Origin: Nocardia suismassiliense
GTDB taxonomy: Bacteria; Actinomycetota; Actinomycetes; Mycobacteriales; Mycobacteriaceae
Length of the DNA stretch: 42,999 nucleotides
Direction of reading: 5' to 3'
Assembly: GCF_900269665.1 (NCBI RefSeq)
Contig: NZ_LT985361.1
Location: 959,362-1,002,360 of the forward strand
The notes beneath the pieces are model-generated. The model searched no databases, was not told the origin of the DNA, and saw nothing but the letters and a program-made list of their open reading frames with translations. Shown piece after piece: positions 28,185 to 36,805 of the stretch. Numbering within the stretch: the stretch's first letter is position 1; the number at the start of each line of letters is the position of its first letter. The position numbers were made by a program, and so were the translations under genes.

Positions 28185-29062
28185 TACGTCGCCCCGTTCT
28201 CGGTCGAGGTCGCCTGCGCCTTCATCGTTTTGGCGTTCATACCGCCCAGCGAGTCGGCGCCGACTTCCGCATTGTGCGCGTGCGCGAAGTGGTGCAGCCC
28301 GAACACCGAGTCCATCCCGGTGCGCATGCCCATCAGATCCTCCGCCTGGTTCACCGCCTTCTTGGTCAGCGCGAGCCCGAATTGCGGCATGGCGGCGATC
28401 TTTTCGGCCAGCGCGAGCGTCTCGTCTTCGAGCTCGGCACGCGGCACGACCCGGTTGACCATGCCCCATTCCTTGGCCTGCGCCGCACCGAACCGGTCAC
28501 CGGTGAACAGGAACTCCTTCGCCGCGCGCGGGCCCATCACCCACGGGTGCGCGAAGTATTCGACCCCCGGAATCCCCATCCGGACAACGGGATCGGAGAA
28601 GAACGCGTCGTCCGAGGCGATGATCAGATCGCATACCCAGGCCAGCATGAGCCCACCGGCGATGCAGGCGCCCTGCACCATGGCGATGGTCGGCTTGGGG
28701 ATCTCCCGCCAGCGCCTGCACATGCCGAGATACACCTCGAGTTCACGCGCGAAACGCTGATCGCCGCCGACCTTGTCGACGTGGTCCCACCACAGCGCCG
28801 CCTTGTTCGGATATCGGATGTGGTGATCGCGTCCTGGGGTGCCGATGTCGTGCCCGGCGCTGAAGTGTTTGCCGTTGCCCGCCAATACGATCACGCCGAC
28901 CTCGGGGTCTTCCACAGCCCGCTCGAACGCGGCGTCGAGGGCGTAGGTCATCACCGAGTTCTGCGCGTTGCGGTAGTCCGGCCGGTTCAGCGTGACGATC
29001 GCCGTGCGGCCACGCACCTCGTACGTGACGACGTCACCCTCGTCCGGGATCGGTTCCGACAT
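28184..29062 (-). CDS. enoyl-CoA hydratase/isomerase family protein in the fadD3 operon
   Basis: 292 residues, crotonase fold. NGKHFSAGHDIGTPG and QGACIAGGLMLAWVCDLIIA form the oxyanion hole; DPVVRMGIPGVEYFAHPW follows in the region of the catalytic acids, with a long C-terminal tail. It lies between fadD3 and fadE31, overlapping each by one base. As I recall it, the M. tuberculosis cluster has no gene here (Rv3561 directly before Rv3562), so this is an additional or relocated function. It probably hydrates an unsaturated intermediate formed by the FadE31-33 enzymes; the substrate is unproven. Confidence 0.82.
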   Translation of the reverse strand: MSEPIPDEGDVVTYEVRGRTAIVTLNRPDYRNAQNSVMTYALDAAFERAVEDPEVGVIVLAGNGKHFSAGHDIGTPGRDHHIRYPNKAALWWDHVDKVGGDQRFARELEVYLGMCRRWREIPKPTIAMVQGACIAGGLMLAWVCDLIIASDDAFFSDPVVRMGIPGVEYFAHPWVMGPRAAKEFLFTGDRFGAAQAKEWGMVNRVVPRAELEDETLALAEKIAAMPQFGLALTKKAVNQAEDLMGMRTGMDSVFGLHHFAHAHNAEVGADSLGGMNAKTMKAQATSTENGAT

Positions 29063-30615
29063 TACGAAATCTCCTCACGTAGTTGACGCTTGAGCACTTT
29101 CCCGGCGGCGCTGTAGGGCAGCTGGTCGCGGAATTCGATGAACCGCGGCACCTTGAAGTTGGCCAGCACGGTGGTTGCGTGGGCGAGCACCTGGTCCTCG
29201 GTGAGCGTCGCGCCCGGCTTGCGGACCACGAAAGCCTTGCCCACCTCACCCATTCGGGTATCGGGCACCCCGATCACGGCGGATTCGGCGATGCCGTCCA
29301 AGCGTGCGAGTGCCTGCTCGATCTCGGCCGGGTACACGTTGAATCCGCCGGAGATGTACATGTCCTTGAGCCGGTCGGTGATCTTCAGGTATCCGCGTTC
29401 GTCCAGCGTGCCGACGTCGCCGGTGTGCAGCCAGCCCTCGGCATCGATGGTTTCCGCGGTGGCTTCGGGATCGTCGAGGTAGCCGAGCATCACGTTCGGC
29501 CCGCGCAGCAGCACCTCGCCGTTGGGCGCGAGGCGCAGTTCGAAGTCGGCGATCGGGCGGCCGCAGGTGCCCGCGATGGTCGCCGCGTCGTCGTCCGCGC
29601 GGCACATGGTGCCGAACCCCGCCGCCTCGGACAGTCCGTAAGCCGTGATGACGACGTCGAAGTCGAGCTCCGCGCGCATCCGCTCGATCAGCACCACCGG
29701 GACGGTCGCGGCCCCGGTGACGGCCACCCGCAGCGAGCCGAGGTCGAACTTGTCGCGGTCCGGGTAGTCGAGAATCGTCTGGTAGATGGTCGGCGGCCCG
29801 GGCAGCACCGTGACCTTCTCCTCGTTCACCAATCGCATGGTGGCGGGCACGTCGAAGACCGCCTGCGGGATGATCGTGGCCCCGGTGACCAGGCAGGCGA
29901 GCATGCCCGCCTTATAACCGAAGTTGTGGAAGAACGGGCTGACCACCAGATACCGGTCGTCGCGACGCAACGTCGCGCACTCCGCCCAGGCCCGCACCAC
30001 CGACAGCGCCTGCCGATGGGCGACCACGGTGCCCTTGCTGCGGCCGGTGGTTCCGGAGGTGAACAGGATGTCGGAGGTGTCTTCGGGGCTGACCGCCGAC
30101 GCACGGTCTTCCGCCTCGGCGGGCGTGGCCTTCTCGGCGACCCCGGCGAGCTCGGACCAGTCGAACGCGGTCTCGTCGCTGGTCCGGCTGCCCGGTTCGA
30201 CCGGGATGACGATGACCGTCTCGATATCGAGTTCCGGTGCGCTCACGCGCAATTCGGCGAGCCGGTCGCGGCCGAGGAAGGTGCCCGCGATGAACAACGC
30301 CCTGGCGTCGACCCGGCGCAGCACGTCGGCGGCCTCGTCGGCGACGTAGCGGGTGTTCAACGGCACCAGCGACGCGCCGACATAGTGGGCGGCCAGTGCC
30401 GCGACGACCCAGTGGTGCGTGTTGGGCGCCCACATGGCCACCCGGTCACCGGACTGCACGCCGCGTGCGATGAGCGCCCGCGCCACCTCCTGGACCGCCG
30501 CGAGCAGCTGCGTCCAGTCCAGCCGGACCGCGCCGTCGGCGAGGGCGGGGGCGGTGCCGAACGTGGCCGCGGCATGCCGCAGCGCCAGCGGAGTCGTCAG
30601 AGCAGGGGTTGTCAC
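29062..30615 (-). CDS. fadD3: HIP-CoA synthetase FadD3
   Basis: 517 residues, acyl-CoA synthetase (ANL) family. The AMP-binding loop TSGTTGRSKG is at about 186-195, with PFFHNFGYKAGML, TAYGLSEAAGFGTMCR, GWLHTGDVG, and YLKITDRLKDMYISGGFNV before the catalytic C-terminal Lys region (AAGKVLK). FadD3 attaches CoA to HIP and so starts C/D-ring degradation. GTG at 30615 has AAGG 6 nt upstream; GTG at 30642 would add nine residues but lacks a ribosome site. It heads a five-gene operon with a KstR2 box 43 nt upstream. Confidence 0.92.
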   Translation of the reverse strand: MTTPALTTPLALRHAAATFGTAPALADGAVRLDWTQLLAAVQEVARALIARGVQSGDRVAMWAPNTHHWVVAALAAHYVGASLVPLNTRYVADEAADVLRRVDARALFIAGTFLGRDRLAELRVSAPELDIETVIVIPVEPGSRTSDETAFDWSELAGVAEKATPAEAEDRASAVSPEDTSDILFTSGTTGRSKGTVVAHRQALSVVRAWAECATLRRDDRYLVVSPFFHNFGYKAGMLACLVTGATIIPQAVFDVPATMRLVNEEKVTVLPGPPTIYQTILDYPDRDKFDLGSLRVAVTGAATVPVVLIERMRAELDFDVVITAYGLSEAAGFGTMCRADDDAATIAGTCGRPIADFELRLAPNGEVLLRGPNVMLGYLDDPEATAETIDAEGWLHTGDVGTLDERGYLKITDRLKDMYISGGFNVYPAEIEQALARLDGIAESAVIGVPDTRMGEVGKAFVVRKPGATLTEDQVLAHATTVLANFKVPRFIEFRDQLPYSAAGKVLKRQLREEIS

Positions 30616-30657
30616 GGTGGTCCTTACGTCCGTGTCGGGCACTTATGCGAGCGCCCT

Positions 30658-30675
30658 ACAAAGCAAGTGCTTGGT
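30658..30675. promoter_or_regulatory. KstR2 operator between fadD3 and fadE30
   Basis: ACAAAGCA-AG-TGCTTGGT: an 18-bp palindrome with one mismatch, which also contains the 14-bp form AnCAAGnnCTTGnT known for mycobacterial KstR2. It is shared by the divergent fadD3 and fadE30 promoters. HIP-CoA is the expected inducer. Confidence 0.85.
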
Positions 30676-30691
30676 AGGTTATCCTACCGGC

Positions 30692-31906
30692 GTGGGTGCG
30701 ATCCAGACCTCAGAATCCGACACCGCCGCGTCCGGCGGGCGGTTTTCCGCGACGCAAGACGCGCGATTCGCCGCCGAGGTGCGCGAGTGGCTGGCGGAGA
30801 ACCTGAACGGCGAATTCCGCGAGCTGCGCGGGCTCGGCGGACCCGGCCGGGAACACGAGGCCTTCGACGAACGCCTGGCCTGGGACCGGCACCTGGCCGC
30901 CGCGGGCTGGACCTGCCTGGGCTGGCCGAAGGAGTACGGCGGCCGCGAGGCGACCGTGCGCCAGCAGGTGATCTTCCATGAGGAGTACGCGAAAGCGAAC
31001 GCGCCCGCCAGGGTTTCGCACGTCGGCGAGGAACTGCTCGGGCCGACCGTGCTCGCCTTCGGCACGCAGGCGCAGAAGGACCGCTTCCTGCCCGGCATTC
31101 GCACCGTCGGCGAGTTGTGGTGCCAGGGTTATTCGGAACCGGGCGCAGGCTCGGACCTGGCCGCGATCACCACCGCGGCGCGGCTGGACGGCGACGAATG
31201 GTCGATCAACGGCCAGAAGATCTGGACCTCGCTGGCCCATGTCGCCGACTGGTGTTTCGTGATCGCTCGCACCGAGCGCGGCTCGGTCCGCCACAAGGGC
31301 CTGTCCTACCTGCTGGTTCCGATGCGCCAGCCCGGCATCGACGTGCGCCCGATCATCCAGCTCACCGGCACCTCGGAGTTCAACGAGGTCTTCTTCGACG
31401 ACGCGCGCACCGCCGCGGACCTGGTGGTCGGCGCGCCGGGCGAGGGCTGGCGCATCGCCATGGGCACCCTGACCTTCGAGCGCGGCATCTCCACCCTCGG
31501 CCAGCAGATCAGGTTCGCCAGGGAACTGGCCGACGTCGAGGCGCTGGCCCGCCGCACCGGGGCCGCCGACGATCCGCTCATCGCCGATCGCATCGACCGG
31601 GCCTGGGTCGGCCTGCGGGTGCTGCGCGCGCACGCCATCCGCACGATGGAGGGCGCGGGCGTGGACGACGGCGGGCAGGCCTCGGTCGCGAAACTGTTGT
31701 GGGCCAACTGGCATCGCGGCCTCGGTGAGCTCGCCATGGCCGTGCTCGGCCCGGCCGGCCTGGTGGCCGAGGAGAACGACTTGAACGAGTGGCAGCGGCT
31801 GTATCTGTTCACCCGCGCCGACACCATCTACGGAGGTTCGAACGAAGTGCAGCGCAACATCATTGCCGAGCGCGTGCTCGGCCTGCCGCGGGAGGCGCGT
31901 CCATGA
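30692..31906 (+). CDS. fadE30: acyl-CoA dehydrogenase FadE30
   Basis: 404 residues. LGWPKEYGGREATVRQQVIF, GYSEPGAGSDLAAI and NGQKIWTSLAHVADW are the FAD/substrate blocks; the C-terminus ends IYGGSNEVQRNIIAERVLGL. The YEGT Glu is replaced by Gly and the likely base is Glu263 in LTFERGIS. In HIP degradation FadE30 oxidises an early HIP-CoA intermediate. GTG at 30692 is only 16 nt from the KstR2 palindrome with no ribosome binding site, so a leaderless mRNA is likely. The TGA overlaps a 14-codon reading frame leading to ipdF. Confidence 0.9.
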   Translation: MGAIQTSESDTAASGGRFSATQDARFAAEVREWLAENLNGEFRELRGLGGPGREHEAFDERLAWDRHLAAAGWTCLGWPKEYGGREATVRQQVIFHEEYAKANAPARVSHVGEELLGPTVLAFGTQAQKDRFLPGIRTVGELWCQGYSEPGAGSDLAAITTAARLDGDEWSINGQKIWTSLAHVADWCFVIARTERGSVRHKGLSYLLVPMRQPGIDVRPIIQLTGTSEFNEVFFDDARTAADLVVGAPGEGWRIAMGTLTFERGISTLGQQIRFARELADVEALARRTGAADDPLIADRIDRAWVGLRVLRAHAIRTMEGAGVDDGGQASVAKLLWANWHRGLGELAMAVLGPAGLVAEENDLNEWQRLYLFTRADTIYGGSNEVQRNIIAERVLGLPREARP

Positions 31907-31947
31907 GGTCTGTGACGGAGTCGAGTGTCGGCGGGGTGCGGTCATGA
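31903..31947 (+). CDS. truncated MIRU-like coupling small ORF between fadE30 and ipdF (14 aa)
   Basis: ATG overlaps the fadE30 stop and TGA overlaps the ipdF ATG (ATGA at both ends). The peptide MRSVTESSVGGVRS matches the C-terminal part of the other small ORFs, and the bases GAGTCGAGTGTCGGCGGGG are a diverged version of GAGCCGAGCGCCAGCGAGG. The head (MSER) part is missing. Confidence 0.5.
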   Translation: MRSVTESSVGGVRS

Positions 31948-32738
31948 GTGGACTATCGGTAGCGCCGGCTCCCATCCCCGGGCACGGCTTACTAACCGGC
32001 CGCGCCGCCGTCATCACCGCCGCGGCGGGCACCGGCATCGGCTCGGCCACCGCGCGCAGGCTGCTCGCCGAGGGCGCGGATGTGGTCGTCTCCGATTGGC
32101 ACGAGCGGCGTTTGGCGGAGACGGCCACCGAGCTCGCGGCCGAGTTCCCGGACCGCAAAGTCGCCTCGATCGCGTGTGACGTGCAGAGCACCGAGCAGGT
32201 CAACGCGCTCGTTCAGGGTGCGGCCGAGGCGCTCGGCCGGATCGACATCATGGTCAACAATGCCGGGCTCGGCGGTGAGACCCCGGTGGTCGACATGACC
32301 GACGAGCAGTGGGATCGCGTCCTCGACATCACCCTCAACGGCACCTTCCGCTGCACCCGCGCGGCGCTGGGTTACTTCCGTGCCGCGGGCCACGGCGGCG
32401 TGATCGTCAACAACGCCAGCGTGCTCGGCTGGCGCGCGCAACACGGTCAGGCCCATTACGCCGCGGCCAAAGCCGGTGTGATGGCGCTGACTCGGTGCAG
32501 TGCCGTGGAGGCCGCCGAGCTAGGCGTGCGCATCAACGCGGTCGCGCCGAGCATCGCCAGACACGCTTTTCTGGACAAAGTCAGTTCGACCGAACTGCTC
32601 GACCGGCTCTCCGAGCGAGAAGCTTTCGGCCGGGCCGCCGAGCCGTGGGAGGTCGCGGCCACCATCGCCATGCTGGCCAGTGACTACACCTCGTATCTGA
32701 CCGGTGAGGTCGTTTCGGTCAGCAGTCAGCGCGCCTGA
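31944..32738 (+). CDS. ipdF: short-chain dehydrogenase IpdF (Rv3559c-like)
   Basis: 264 residues, classical SDR. The nucleotide-binding region AAAGTGIGSATARRL is at about 26-40, NNAG at 105-108, and the catalytic Ser159 (NNASV), Tyr172 and Lys176 (YAAAK) are in place. It follows fadE30 as in M. tuberculosis, where the Rv3559c product oxidises the 5-hydroxy group of a HIP-CoA intermediate. The ATG is set by overlap with the small coupling ORF. The last residues run into a terminator. Confidence 0.85.
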   Translation: MSGLSVAPAPIPGHGLLTGRAAVITAAAGTGIGSATARRLLAEGADVVVSDWHERRLAETATELAAEFPDRKVASIACDVQSTEQVNALVQGAAEALGRIDIMVNNAGLGGETPVVDMTDEQWDRVLDITLNGTFRCTRAALGYFRAAGHGGVIVNNASVLGWRAQHGQAHYAAAKAGVMALTRCSAVEAAELGVRINAVAPSIARHAFLDKVSSTELLDRLSEREAFGRAAEPWEVAATIAMLASDYTSYLTGEVVSVSSQRA

Positions 32739-32755
32739 GCGGCAGGCAATATTTT
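32733..32755 (+). terminator. terminator after ipdF
   Basis: GCCTG - 5 nt - CAGGC followed by AATATTTT, overlapping the ipdF stop codon. The stem is short but the U-rich tail is rare in this GC-rich sequence. Confidence 0.6.
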
Positions 32756-33060
32756 CGTGCATCGGGACAACGGCACCCCGGGAATTCGGCGATCCACCAT
32801 AGTTTCCCAACATCTTTCGCTAACGAGCTATCCAATCGCTGTCCGGTAACCGGTGGTTCGTGGCGGCGAGCCGCGCGGACTGGACGGGCGGGTGGGCCGG
32901 GTAATCCGTATGGGCACGGACGCGCCAGAGTGCGTTCGCCTTCCAGCGCTCCGCGTACATCGAGCAAATGGGCGGCTGATCAGGTAGAAAAGCCCAAGCC
33001 AGATGCGGCCGGGGTGTGCGATGCTGGATTACATCGGATCCCGCACTCTCCAAAGGGGCG
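32756..33060. other. 305-nt region without a recognised gene
   Basis: No reading frame here has a plausible start, ribosome site and codon pattern. It holds the palindrome CCGGTAACCGG near 32841 and an AAGGGG ribosome binding site just before 33061. The promoter of the following gene is presumably here, but no -10/-35 pair is convincing. Confidence 0.5.
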
Positions 33061-33795
33061 ATGGCTATGGGCCTGGATAGCCCAGCTGCCCGCGAACAAC
33101 TGGAACTCGAATTGGTGCGCGAGGTGGTGCTAGCCAGGCGCAGACTGGACAGCATGGTACTCGCCGCGCTAACTCTCGGCGCCGAGCTGATCGAGCACAC
33201 CTCCGAGTACGCGACCGCCGTGCGCGCCGCCCAGATTCTCGAGCAGTACGCCGTCGACGAGCGGGCGGTCACCCGCGACCCGCGGGGCGCGCTACGCGCC
33301 GATATGGCCCGAGATCGGGAGCGGGCCAAGCAGATCGGGCTCGGCACCGATCACGCGGAGACCGAGCAGGACCGGCGCAGACATCGGCAGTCCGCGCTGC
33401 TGTGCGAGGTGCGCGCGGACCTGCTCGACGTGGTGGCCAAGTGCCGGAAGTTCCGGTTCGACCGGGTCGCCTTCGACGAGGAGATCGCGCAGGGTCTGTG
33501 CAACGCCACCGACAAGCTGGTGATCGGCGCCGACATGGATACCTATCAGGCCTGGCAGCGCGGCATGGTGCTCAAGCTGATCGAGGAGCCGATGGCCTAC
33601 GGCCCGCCGCGGGTGATGGCGACGGTGGACGCCGGGCCGGGGCGCGGGCAGCTCACGGTCGAATGGGACAGTTGCGAACGCAGGCTTGCGCTGGTGGCCC
33701 GGCTGGCCAGGGCGGGTATCGCGCCCGTGGTGATCTGTGATCGTCTACTGGCGGACCTATCGATGTCCTCACCACTGCGCTACTCGATGCGCTGA
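33061..33795 (+). CDS. hypothetical protein between ipdF and kstR2
   Basis: 244 residues. ATG at 33061 has AAGGGG 6 nt upstream. The protein looks mainly alpha-helical and rich in Arg, Glu and Ala, with no signal peptide or membrane segment; segments such as RADMARDRERAKQ and EQDRRRHRQSALL could form coiled coils. The last 60 residues are more beta-like (PPRVMATVDAG, QLTVEWDSC). No family was recognised. In M. tuberculosis this position holds a PPE gene, so the slot varies between genera. No KstR2 site lies directly upstream, so co-regulation with the HIP genes is unproven. Confidence 0.7.
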   Translation: MAMGLDSPAAREQLELELVREVVLARRRLDSMVLAALTLGAELIEHTSEYATAVRAAQILEQYAVDERAVTRDPRGALRADMARDRERAKQIGLGTDHAETEQDRRRHRQSALLCEVRADLLDVVAKCRKFRFDRVAFDEEIAQGLCNATDKLVIGADMDTYQAWQRGMVLKLIEEPMAYGPPRVMATVDAGPGRGQLTVEWDSCERRLALVARLARAGIAPVVICDRLLADLSMSSPLRYSMR

Positions 33796-33851
33796 GCAGG
33801 TCTGCGACATATCTCCCCGGTGTTGGACGGATCAATCGCGCGCCGCCCTGT

Positions 33852-33869
33852 ACCAAGCAAATGCTTGGT
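33852..33869. promoter_or_regulatory. KstR2 operator at kstR2
   Basis: ACCAAGCA-AA-TGCTTGGT, a perfect 18-bp palindrome, 6 nt upstream of the kstR2 ATG. It indicates autoregulation. The central spacing makes CAAG and CTTG six bases apart, unlike the two-base spacing of the mycobacterial consensus I recall. Confidence 0.8.
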
Positions 33870-33875
33870 TGTATT

Positions 33876-34496
33876 ATGGCCGATGTGACCGCACCCGACG
33901 CTTCGAAATCAGCACGGCGCAATGAACTGCTCGCGCTGGCGGCCGAACTGTTCGCCGAGCGCGGACTGCGCGCCACCACCGTGCGCGACATCGCCGATGC
34001 GGCCGGAATTCTATCGGGGAGCCTCTACCACCACTTCGATTCCAAAGAGTCCATGGTGGACGAGATCCTGCGCGGCTTCCTCGACGATCTGTTCGGGCAC
34101 TACCGCGAGATCGTCGGCGCCGGGCTCAGCTCGCGAGACACCTTGGAAGCCTTGGTGATCGCGTCCTACCAGTCCTTCGATCGGCACCACGCCGCGGTCG
34201 CGATCTACCAGGCCGAGGCCAAGCGCCTGCGCACTGCCGAGCGGTTCACCTACATCGCCGACTACAACCGCGAGTTCCGCGAGCTCTGGCATCGCGTACT
34301 CACCAACGGCGTGACCGACGGCAGCTTCCGGCCCGAGATCGACGTCGAACTGGCCTACCGATTCCTGCGCGACACCGTGTGGGTCGCGGTGCGCTGGTAC
34401 CAGCCGGGCGGTGCCATCACCGTCGACAACCTCGCCAAGCAGTACCTGACCATCGTGCTCGACGGGCTCACCGTCTCCGATCAGCACACCACGTAG
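33876..34496 (+). CDS. kstR2: TetR-family regulator KstR2
   Basis: 206 residues. The TetR DNA-binding helices (about 34-53) read TTVRDIADAAGILSGSLYHH, and the ligand domain keeps KstR2 features such as MVDEILRGFLD and the C-terminal RDTVWVAVRWYQPGG. It represses the HIP regulon; in M. tuberculosis it is relieved by HIP-CoA. ATG at 33876 is chosen; an ATG at 33861 lies inside the operator palindrome. fadA6 follows after 10 nt. The three KstR2 palindromes in this window are its expected targets. Confidence 0.92.
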   Translation: MADVTAPDASKSARRNELLALAAELFAERGLRATTVRDIADAAGILSGSLYHHFDSKESMVDEILRGFLDDLFGHYREIVGAGLSSRDTLEALVIASYQSFDRHHAAVAIYQAEAKRLRTAERFTYIADYNREFRELWHRVLTNGVTDGSFRPEIDVELAYRFLRDTVWVAVRWYQPGGAITVDNLAKQYLTIVLDGLTVSDQHTT

Positions 34497-34506
34497 GAGT
34501 TCTCTG

Positions 34507-35700
34507 ATGTCAGCACCATCCGCACCCCGCCGCCCCTATACCCCGCTGCGGGACGCCTACGTGATCGATGCGGTGCGCACCCCGGTCGGCAAGCGCGGCG
34601 GCGCGCTGGCCGCCGTGCACCCCGCCGACCTCGGTGCGGCCGCGCTGCGCGGGCTGCTGGACCGCAGCCCGATCGACCCGGGCAACGTCGATGACGTGAT
34701 CGTCGGCTGTGTGGACAACATCGGCCCGCAGGCCGGAAACGTCGGCCGCACCGCATGGTTGGCCGCGGGTTATCCGGAGGAGGTGCCCGGCGTCACCGTC
34801 GACCGGCAGTGCGGGTCCAGCCAGCAGGCCATCAATTTCGGTGCGCAGGCCATCATGAGCGGCACCGCCGAGGTGATCGTCGCGGGCGGGCTGCAGAACA
34901 TGAGCGCCATCCCGATCTCGTCGGCCATGCTGGCGGGCAAGGAGTACGGCTTCGACTCGCCGTTCGTCGGATCCGAAGGCTGGGATCACCGCTACGGCAC
35001 CGCCGAGGTCACCCAGTTCCGCGCCGCGCAGCTGATCGCCGAGAAGTGGAACATCAGCCGGGAAGACATGGAGCGCTGGGCTTTGCGCAGCCATGAGCGG
35101 GCCCGCGACGCCATCAAGAACGGCCGCTTCGATCGGGAGATCGTGCCGGTCGGCGACTTCTGGATCGATCAGGGACCGCGCGAGACCAGCCTGGAGAAGA
35201 TGGCCTCGCTGCCGCCGCTGGCCGAGGGCAGCCCGCTGACGGCGGCCGTCGCCAGCCAGATCTCCGACGGCGCGAGCGCCACCCTGCTCGCCTCCGAATG
35301 GGCCGTCGAGGCCTACGGATTGACGCCGCGGGCGCGCATCCACCACGTCAGCGCGCGCGGCGCCGACCCCATCTTCATGCTCACCGCACCGATCCCGGCG
35401 ACCAAGTGGGCGCTGGAGAAGACCGGCCTGACCATCGATGACATCGACGTGGTGGAGATCAACGAAGCCTTCGCTCCCGTCGTGCTCGCCTGGTTGAAGG
35501 AGACCGGCGCGGACCCGGAGCGGGTCAACGTCAACGGTGGCGCCATCGCCCTCGGGCACCCGCTCGGCGCCACCGGCGCAAAGCTTTTCGCCTCGCTGCT
35601 CAACGAGCTCGAGCGCGTCGGCGGCCGCTACGGCCTGCTCACCATCTGCGAGGGCGGCGGCACCGCCAACGCCACCATCATCGAGCGGCTCGGCAGCTGA
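34507..35700 (+). CDS. fadA6: thiolase FadA6
   Basis: 397 residues, thiolase family. Nucleophile Cys102 is in DRQCGSSQQA, His351 in GGAIALGHPLGATG and the second catalytic Cys381 in TICEGGGTAN. It performs the terminal thiolytic cleavage in C/D-ring degradation. AGGAG precedes the ATG; co-transcribed with kstR2. Its stop is only 7 nt from the convergent LysR gene and no terminator hairpin is visible between them. Confidence 0.92.
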   Translation: MSAPSAPRRPYTPLRDAYVIDAVRTPVGKRGGALAAVHPADLGAAALRGLLDRSPIDPGNVDDVIVGCVDNIGPQAGNVGRTAWLAAGYPEEVPGVTVDRQCGSSQQAINFGAQAIMSGTAEVIVAGGLQNMSAIPISSAMLAGKEYGFDSPFVGSEGWDHRYGTAEVTQFRAAQLIAEKWNISREDMERWALRSHERARDAIKNGRFDREIVPVGDFWIDQGPRETSLEKMASLPPLAEGSPLTAAVASQISDGASATLLASEWAVEAYGLTPRARIHHVSARGADPIFMLTAPIPATKWALEKTGLTIDDIDVVEINEAFAPVVLAWLKETGADPERVNVNGGAIALGHPLGATGAKLFASLLNELERVGGRYGLLTICEGGGTANATIIERLGS

Positions 35701-35707
35701 GTCGCGG

Positions 35708-36583
35708 CTAGACGGCGAGACGTGCGGCGAGGTCGGCGGCGAGTCGGCCGAACCGCGCGTCGTCGGCGCGCCAGAGCAATGCGGTGCTGACCTCGAGGTT
35801 CAGGTCTTCGACCGGCAGGAACCGGAATTCGGTGCGGTCGACGGCGGACAGGCCCTCGGAGTCGACGGGGGCGAGCAGGAAGGCGCGGGTTCGGCGCAGC
35901 ATCATGAGCAGGCCGTCGAGGGTTTTGAAGCGGTCTGTGCTTTCGTCGACGCCCTTGCTGGACAGTGCGGTTCGAGTGTGGTGGTTCAGTTCCCAGTGTT
36001 CGGGGCCTCGAATGTGTGTGAAGCCATCCAGGTCCGCTAGTCGGATCGAGGTACGTCCGGTGAACAGGGTGGCATCGACGAGTACGCCCATCGGTTCGGT
36101 GGCGACGATGACGGAGTCGACTTCCGCACCGGCGGACGGGATGTGCGAGAGAGCCAGGTCGACGTGGTTGGCGCGCAGGCTCGCCGCCATGTCGGCCGAA
36201 CGCCGGTGCTCGAGGGTGCAGGTGTAGTCGGACGAGAGATCGGCCAGCGCGGTGGTGAGCCGGTCGTCGATGTCGGAACCGAGCAGCTCCGGGACGGCGA
36301 CGCGCACGGCGATCGGCTGATCGTCGGCGAGTTGGTCACGTAGCGCGTCGACGTCGTTGACGATCGAGACCGCCTGCGGCACAAGCCGTTCGCCGGTCGG
36401 CGTCAGCCGGAGGTACTGGGCGGAGCGGTCGAAAAGTGGTGCGCCGACTTCGGTTTCGAAAACTTCGATGCGCTCACTCAGCGCCGGGACGGACATCTGC
36501 AACGCCTGCGCGGCCTTGGTGAAGTCGAGCTCGCTGGCGACGGCCAGGAAGCAGCGTAGGTGATAGATCTCCATTTGCGACAT
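35708..36583 (-). CDS. LysR-family transcriptional regulator
   Basis: 291 residues. The winged helix is at the N-terminus: MEIYHLRCFLAVASELDFTK, AAQALQMSVPALSERIEVFE, VGAPLFDRSAQYLRLTPTGE. An effector-binding domain follows (about 92-290), divergent from better known families. It lies between fadA6 (convergent) and ipdC (same strand, separated by a terminator), so it lacks the usual divergent target. The target and ligand are unknown. Met4 is an alternative start. An inverted repeat about 125 nt upstream is a candidate autoregulatory site. Confidence 0.82.
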   Translation of the reverse strand: MSQMEIYHLRCFLAVASELDFTKAAQALQMSVPALSERIEVFETEVGAPLFDRSAQYLRLTPTGERLVPQAVSIVNDVDALRDQLADDQPIAVRVAVPELLGSDIDDRLTTALADLSSDYTCTLEHRRSADMAASLRANHVDLALSHIPSAGAEVDSVIVATEPMGVLVDATLFTGRTSIRLADLDGFTHIRGPEHWELNHHTRTALSSKGVDESTDRFKTLDGLLMMLRRTRAFLLAPVDSEGLSAVDRTEFRFLPVEDLNLEVSTALLWRADDARFGRLAADLAARLAV

Positions 36584-36706
36584 GGTAGCTATGTGACTAG
36601 AGGGTGCTCCACTTGACTGTGTCGGACATTTACAGCAAAGCGCATTGTGCGTTGATATTGCAGGTAGAGCGGTGTTGATGGTCGCGACTCAGCCTGAAAG
36701 GGCGGG

Positions 36707-36730
36707 TTAGCTGGTCGATTGACCAGCTAA
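36707..36730. promoter_or_regulatory. perfect inverted repeat upstream of the LysR gene
   Basis: TTAGCTGGTC, 4-nt spacer, then GACCAGCTAA. The T-n11-A spacing typical of LysR sites is contained in it. It is not GC-rich enough for a strong terminator, and a separate ipdC terminator exists at 36806, so an operator is the better reading. Confidence 0.5.
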
Positions 36731-36805
36731 TGTGCCGATTGGCCCGAGGGGACGGCAAGCGCCCGAAGGGCGTCGTGTGCACACTCTCGCGGCGAACGCG
36801 CGAAA

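Noticed and set aside
29083..30981. 632-codon plus-strand frame opposite fadD3
   Set aside because: Shadow of fadD3, which has all acyl-CoA synthetase motifs in the other strand.
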